The notes under the pieces are model-generated. The model worked only from the letters and a program-made list of their open reading frames with translations. It was not told the origin of the DNA and did no database searches. A stretch of DNA of 8,336 bases from an uncultured Prevotella sp. (GTDB taxonomy: Bacteria > Bacteroidota > Bacteroidia > Bacteroidales > Bacteroidaceae): the NCBI GenBank assembly GCA_900762125.1, contig CAAFFL010000131.1:1-8336 (forward strand), in the 5' to 3' direction. Shown here one piece after another: positions 6,096-8,336 of this stretch; positions within the stretch are counted from its first letter, which is position 1; each line of letters opens with the position of its first letter. Position numbers and translations under genes: made by a program.

Positions 6096-7553
6096 ATGAC
6101 ATCTATTAAAGCAAACAAAATGTCCAACTTCCGCTGGGTCATCTGCGGCCTCCTGTTCCTCGCCACGACGGTGAACTACATGGACCGACAGGTGCTCTCC
6201 CTGACCTGGAAGGACTTCATCTCCCCCGAGTTCCACTGGACCGACTCGGACTACGGAACGATCACCGGCCTCTTCTCCATCTTCTATGCCATCGCGAACC
6301 TCTTCGCTGGAAAGTTCATCGACTGGATGGGCACGAAGAAAGGCTACCTCATCGCCATCTGCGTATGGTCCACGGGTGCCGTGATGCACGCTGGCTGCGG
6401 ATGGGTGGCCATGCAGATTGAGGGCTACGACTCCATCGAGGCGCTGCGCATGGTGCAGGCGGGCTCGGACGCGGCCGTCGCCATCGCTACCATCTCCGTG
6501 TGGCTGTTCCTCTCCTGTCGACTGATCCTCGCCGCCGGTGAGGCAGGCAACTTCCCCGCTGCCATCAAGGTCACCGCAGAGTATTTCCCGAAGAAGGACC
6601 GCGCGTTCTCGACGTCGATCTTCAACAGTGGTGCCTCTGTCGGTGCCCTCGCTGCGCCTGCAACGATCCCCTTGCTCGCACGGGCCTTAGGCTGGGAGTG
6701 GGCATTCGTCATCATCGGTGTGCTCGGCTATGTGTGGATGGGTCTGTGGATGTGGCTCTATGAGAAGCCACAGCAGAACAAGCGCGTCAACCAGGCAGAG
6801 CTGAACTACATCAACCAGGACGATGACGAGGAGGATGCTGAGGCTGCACAGGGCGCTCCCGGGAAGGAGGAGAAGACCATCAGCTTCTGGCGCTGCTTCA
6901 CGTTCCGCCAGACGTGGTCGTTCATCGTGGGTAAGTTCTTCACCGACGGTGTGTGGTGGTTCTTCCTGTTCTGGGCACCGGCCTATTTCTCCGATCAGTA
7001 TGGCTACACGTCCGACTCCACGATGGGCATCCTGCTCATCTTCACGCTCTACGCCATCGTGACGATCCTCAGCATTGGCGGCGGCTATCTGCCGACGTTC
7101 TTTGTCGACAAGCGTGGCATGAATCCTTACATCGGCCGTATGCGGGCGATGCTCATCTTCGCCTGCTTCCCCGTCCTCGGCCTCTTGGCACAGCCCATGG
7201 GTGCGTTCTCCGCTTGGTGGCCTGCAGTGATCATTGGCCTCCTCGGTGCTGGTCATCAGGCTTGGTCCGCTAACCTCTACTCAACCATCGGCGACATGTT
7301 CCCGAAGTCGACCATCGCAACGATCACCGGTATCGGCGCCATGGCAGGCGGCGTGGGCTCGTTCCTCATCAACAAGGGCTCGGGCGTACTCTTCACCTAT
7401 GCGGAGCAGCAGGGTGAGGCCTTCCAGTTCTTTGGCTTCGAGGGTAAGCCCGCTGGCTACATGATCATCTTCTGCATCTGCGCCCTGGCCTACCTCTGCG
7501 CCTGGGTCATCATGAAGACCCTCGTGCCGAAGTACAAGCCGATCGTGGCGTAA
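6096..7553 (+). CDS. exuT: MFS hexuronate transporter, ExuT-like (anion:cation symporter family)
   Basis: This 485-residue inner-membrane symporter probably imports glucuronate, galacturonate or related sugar acids. Diagnostic blocks are FLATTVNYMDRQVLS (21-35), the MFS loop-2 motif AGKFIDWMGTKKG (71-83), and RLILAAGEAGNFPAAIKV (142-159) followed by FPKKDRAFSTSIFNSG, which is characteristic of ExuT/GudP-type carriers. About twelve membrane segments are visible. A charged central loop (about 240-261, DDDEEDAEAAQG...KEEK) separates the two halves. Compared with E. coli ExuT there is an extra stretch of about 30 residues around 103-135, before the GEAGN motif, which I believe is common in Bacteroidota homologues. 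It lies 23 bases after kduI, separated by an A-rich leader, so it is probably the third gene of the operon. ATG 6120 (Met9) is an alternative start closer to the family N-terminus. The exact substrate is not fixed by sequence. Confidence 0.88.
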   Translation: MTSIKANKMSNFRWVICGLLFLATTVNYMDRQVLSLTWKDFISPEFHWTDSDYGTITGLFSIFYAIANLFAGKFIDWMGTKKGYLIAICVWSTGAVMHAGCGWVAMQIEGYDSIEALRMVQAGSDAAVAIATISVWLFLSCRLILAAGEAGNFPAAIKVTAEYFPKKDRAFSTSIFNSGASVGALAAPATIPLLARALGWEWAFVIIGVLGYVWMGLWMWLYEKPQQNKRVNQAELNYINQDDDEEDAEAAQGAPGKEEKTISFWRCFTFRQTWSFIVGKFFTDGVWWFFLFWAPAYFSDQYGYTSDSTMGILLIFTLYAIVTILSIGGGYLPTFFVDKRGMNPYIGRMRAMLIFACFPVLGLLAQPMGAFSAWWPAVIIGLLGAGHQAWSANLYSTIGDMFPKSTIATITGIGAMAGGVGSFLINKGSGVLFTYAEQQGEAFQFFGFEGKPAGYMIIFCICALAYLCAWVIMKTLVPKYKPIVA

Positions 7554-7579
7554 AAAGCCTTTCCCCGCCCTAAAGGTCA

Positions 7580-7602
7580 CCCCTCCCCTATGCGGGGAGG
7601 GG
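7580..7602 (+). terminator. GC-rich hairpin downstream of exuT
   Basis: CCCCTCCCC (7580-7588) and GGGGAGGGG (7594-7602) form a perfect 9-bp stem with a 5-base loop, 26 bases after the operon's last stop codon. It has no T-tract. It is the best candidate for the 3' end of the operon transcript. Confidence 0.5.
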
Positions 7603-7721
7603 AGATTACGCCCCATGGAGTACGTGCCTCTCTTGGTGTTCGCCATGGGGTGTTTGCTCTCGGCTGAATGCTCCATGGGTTGATTGCTTTTCTGCTCTTT
7701 ATGTAGTTCGTCGTTGGACAA

Positions 7722-7742
7722 GTCCGGCTTACCAAGCCGGAC
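7722..7742. repeat. 21-base perfect hairpin, copy B
   Basis: This is identical to 3593-3613: GTCCGGCTT, loop ACC, AAGCCGGAC. Just upstream, GGAC (7716-7719) offers an alternative pairing with GTCC (7722-7725). Confidence 0.7.
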
Positions 7743-7754
7743 GCTCCAAAAAGA

Positions 7755-7769
7755 GGGGGCAGCGCCCCC
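7755..7769. repeat. GC hairpin GGGGGC-AGC-GCCCCC
   Basis: GGGGGC (7755-7760) and GCCCCC (7764-7769) form a 6-bp stem with a 3-base loop. It lies between the 21-base hairpin and the AACTGTCCC tract and is absent from copy A. No T-tract follows. Confidence 0.5.
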
Positions 7770-7779
7770 GCGGAAACAA

Positions 7780-7805
7780 AACTGCCCAAACTGTCCCACT
7801 GTCCC
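7780..7805. repeat. AACTGTCCC tandem-repeat tract, copy 3
   Basis: A degenerate unit AACTGCCC (7780-7787) is followed by AACTGTCCC (7789-7797) and ACTGTCCC (7798-7805). Positions 7789-7805 equal 10-26 exactly. The tract ends 11 bases before the ATG at 7817. Confidence 0.75.
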
Positions 7806-7816
7806 ATTCCTTCATT

Positions 7817-8050
7817 ATGACCGACGACAACTCCGACCTCTTTACTATCACTCATGACGTGGAGGACACCCGAAAGCTTATCCGCTTCATCAAGGTGTTC
7901 TATTTTGACGATGACCGCTACTGGCAGATTTCTCAGTCGTATTACCTTTATAGTGCTAATAATCAGTGTAATACAATGGTCTCTATGTGCAAAGGTAATC
8001 AAAATAGATGTCGGTTGGCTACATCATTTCGATTATTATCCAAAGCATAA
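7817..8050 (+). CDS. Hypothetical protein, probably the truncated start of a broken gene
   Basis: The open frame is 77 residues and matches no family I recognise. The first 40 codons or so (to about 7938) look coding: many third positions are G or C as in the neighbouring genes, and the peptide has a plausible mix (MTDDNSDLFTITHDVEDTRK, then KLIRFIKVFYFDDDRYWQIS). From about 7939 the composition turns AT-rich, and the residues (SANNQCN..., NQNRCRL) look random up to the stop. The change coincides with the left arms of two inverted repeats. I infer an original gene cut by a rearrangement or insertion. It could instead be a real small acidic protein or chance. No Shine-Dalgarno site and no clear promoter are seen upstream, and the start lies just after a repeat tract. 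Confidence 0.35.
   Translation: MTDDNSDLFTITHDVEDTRKLIRFIKVFYFDDDRYWQISQSYYLYSANNQCNTMVSMCKGNQNRCRLATSFRLLSKA
7939..7974. repeat. Inverted repeat GTATTAC / GTAATAC
   Basis: Perfect 7-base arms at 7939-7945 and 7968-7974 enclose 22 bases. The inverted repeat overlaps a second pair, ATTACCTTT (7941-7949) and AAAGGTAAT (7991-7999). The interior also holds a near direct repeat, AGTGCTAATA (7952-7961) and AGTGTAATA (7965-7973). Confidence 0.45.
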
Positions 8051-8285
8051 AGAAGATGGGACCAAGAGGGGTGCCTATGAATAATGCAGGGTAGAGCGGA
8101 CAACGCCTGGCACTATCGATCATGCTAATGCCGTCACGCGGCAGCTCTGTATCGCAACCTATATGCTCTGATCAGCATTCAATGTAAGAGGTGGATCAGG
8201 AGATGTGAACCGCGAGGATGAGCTCCGCAAAAACAAAGGGTATGAAGAAGAGATAGAGGAAGAGTCAAATGGCATTGCATACTAA
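7940..8285 (+). pseudogene. Stop-interrupted coding-like frame, unknown family
   Basis: One plus-strand frame stays open except for TAA at 8082-8084 and TGA at 8169-8171, then ends at TAA 8283-8285. Pieces of its conceptual translation look protein-like, for example VGWLHHFDYYPKHKEDG before the first stop, TTPGTIDHANAVTRQLCIAT between the stops, and GDVNREDELRKNKGYEEE after them. This amount of open frame in sequence of moderate GC suggests a decayed gene, but the family is not recognised and chance is possible. The region 8051-8336 otherwise shows no tRNA, rRNA or intact gene, only small hairpins such as TGCCG-TCACG-CGGCA (8129-8143) and ATGCT-CTGATC-AGCAT (8163-8178). Confidence 0.25.
7941..7999. 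repeat. Inverted repeat ATTACCTTT / AAAGGTAAT around a promoter-like element
   Basis: Perfect 9-base arms (7941-7949, 7991-7999) are separated by 41 bases. The right arm contains a minus-strand TACCTTTG (7997 to 7990), a perfect Bacteroidota -7 element pointing left. No good -33 TTG was seen at the expected distance, so promoter activity is uncertain. Confidence 0.4.
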
Positions 8286-8287
8286 CC

Positions 8288-8328
8288 CACATTGCAGCGG
8301 GTGCACAAATACACCACGCTGTAATGTG
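8288..8328. repeat. 41-base imperfect palindrome near the window end
   Basis: CACATTGCAGCG (8288-8299) pairs with CGCTGTAATGTG (8317-8328) over 12 positions with one G-U. Inside, GGTG (8300-8303) pairs with CACC (8312-8315), leaving one bulged A and an 8-base loop. TAATTAAT follows to the window edge. It could be an RNA hairpin, a transposon-end structure or an operator; nothing decides between these. Confidence 0.5.
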
Positions 8329-8336
8329 TAATTAAT

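Larger units (their letters stand above)
7555..7742 (+). repeat. Composite intergenic repeat, copy B (3' of exuT)
   Basis: This copy begins right after the exuT stop with AAAGCCT, as copy A does after murF-alr. In order it holds a weak CCTTT/AAAGG stem (7558-7576), a GC hairpin (7580-7602), the exact 20-mer GATTACGCCCCATGGAGTAC (7604-7623), CCATGGGGTG (7643-7652), CGTTGGA (7712-7718) and the 21-base hairpin (7722-7742). CGCCCCATGG (7609-7618) can pair with CCATGGGGTG (7643-7652), with one G-U, giving a 10-bp stem. It lacks the internal AACTGTCCC pair of copy A; that tract instead lies downstream (7789-7805). No credible gene is seen. Confidence 0.7.

Noticed and set aside
7281..7799. Minus-strand frames across the 3' end of exuT and the composite repeat (to 7799 and to 8002)
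   Set aside because: They cross repeat hairpins and antisense exuT codons, and no domain pattern is visible.
8060..8336. tRNA or known structured RNA in the tail
   Set aside because: No T-loop GGTTCGA-like sequence, CCA-ended acceptor pairing or recognisable tmRNA, RNase P or SRP core was found by eye.

Overview
The window looks like a chromosomal piece of a fairly GC-rich member of the Bacteroidota, most likely Prevotellaceae. Three things suggest this: TAnnTTTG-type -7 promoter elements, A-rich leaders in place of clear Shine-Dalgarno sites, and signal peptides that end in Ala|Gln. The fused MurF-alanine racemase is also typical of this phylum. The genus is an inference; nothing here is a species marker.

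Layout. Positions 1-58 hold a short tandem-repeat tract. A minus-strand gene (59-751) encodes a small PorT-like outer-membrane beta-barrel protein. It diverges from a plus-strand gene (889-3366) for the bifunctional MurF/Alr peptidoglycan enzyme. A 368-base gap (3367-3734) carries a composite hairpin repeat and then a Bacteroidota-type promoter. That promoter opens a tight three-gene operon (3735-7553): a galactitol-type PTS EIIC permease with no visible PTS partners, a KduI 5-keto-4-deoxyuronate isomerase carrying a signal peptide, and an ExuT-like MFS hexuronate transporter. A second copy of the composite repeat follows (about 7555-7742), then another AACTGTCCC tract. The last 520 bases hold a short coding-like start (7817 to about 7938) that runs into AT-richer, stop-interrupted sequence with several inverted repeats.

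How the genes may work together. KduI isomerises the 5-keto-4-deoxyuronate released when unsaturated uronides from pectin, alginate-like polymers or glycosaminoglycans are broken down. ExuT-type carriers bring hexuronates across the inner membrane. The operon therefore reads as a uronic-acid uptake and processing unit. It is unusual in two ways: the isomerase appears to be exported, and the second permease is an orphan PTS EIIC in a phylum that mostly lacks sugar-PTS phosphorelays. A consistent but unproven model is isomerisation in the periplasm followed by import of the product through the EIIC-like protein. The later enzymes (KduD, KdgK, KdgA) are not in the window.

The least explained parts are the 3'-flanking composite repeats, whose parts are shared but reordered, and the 3' tail of the window.
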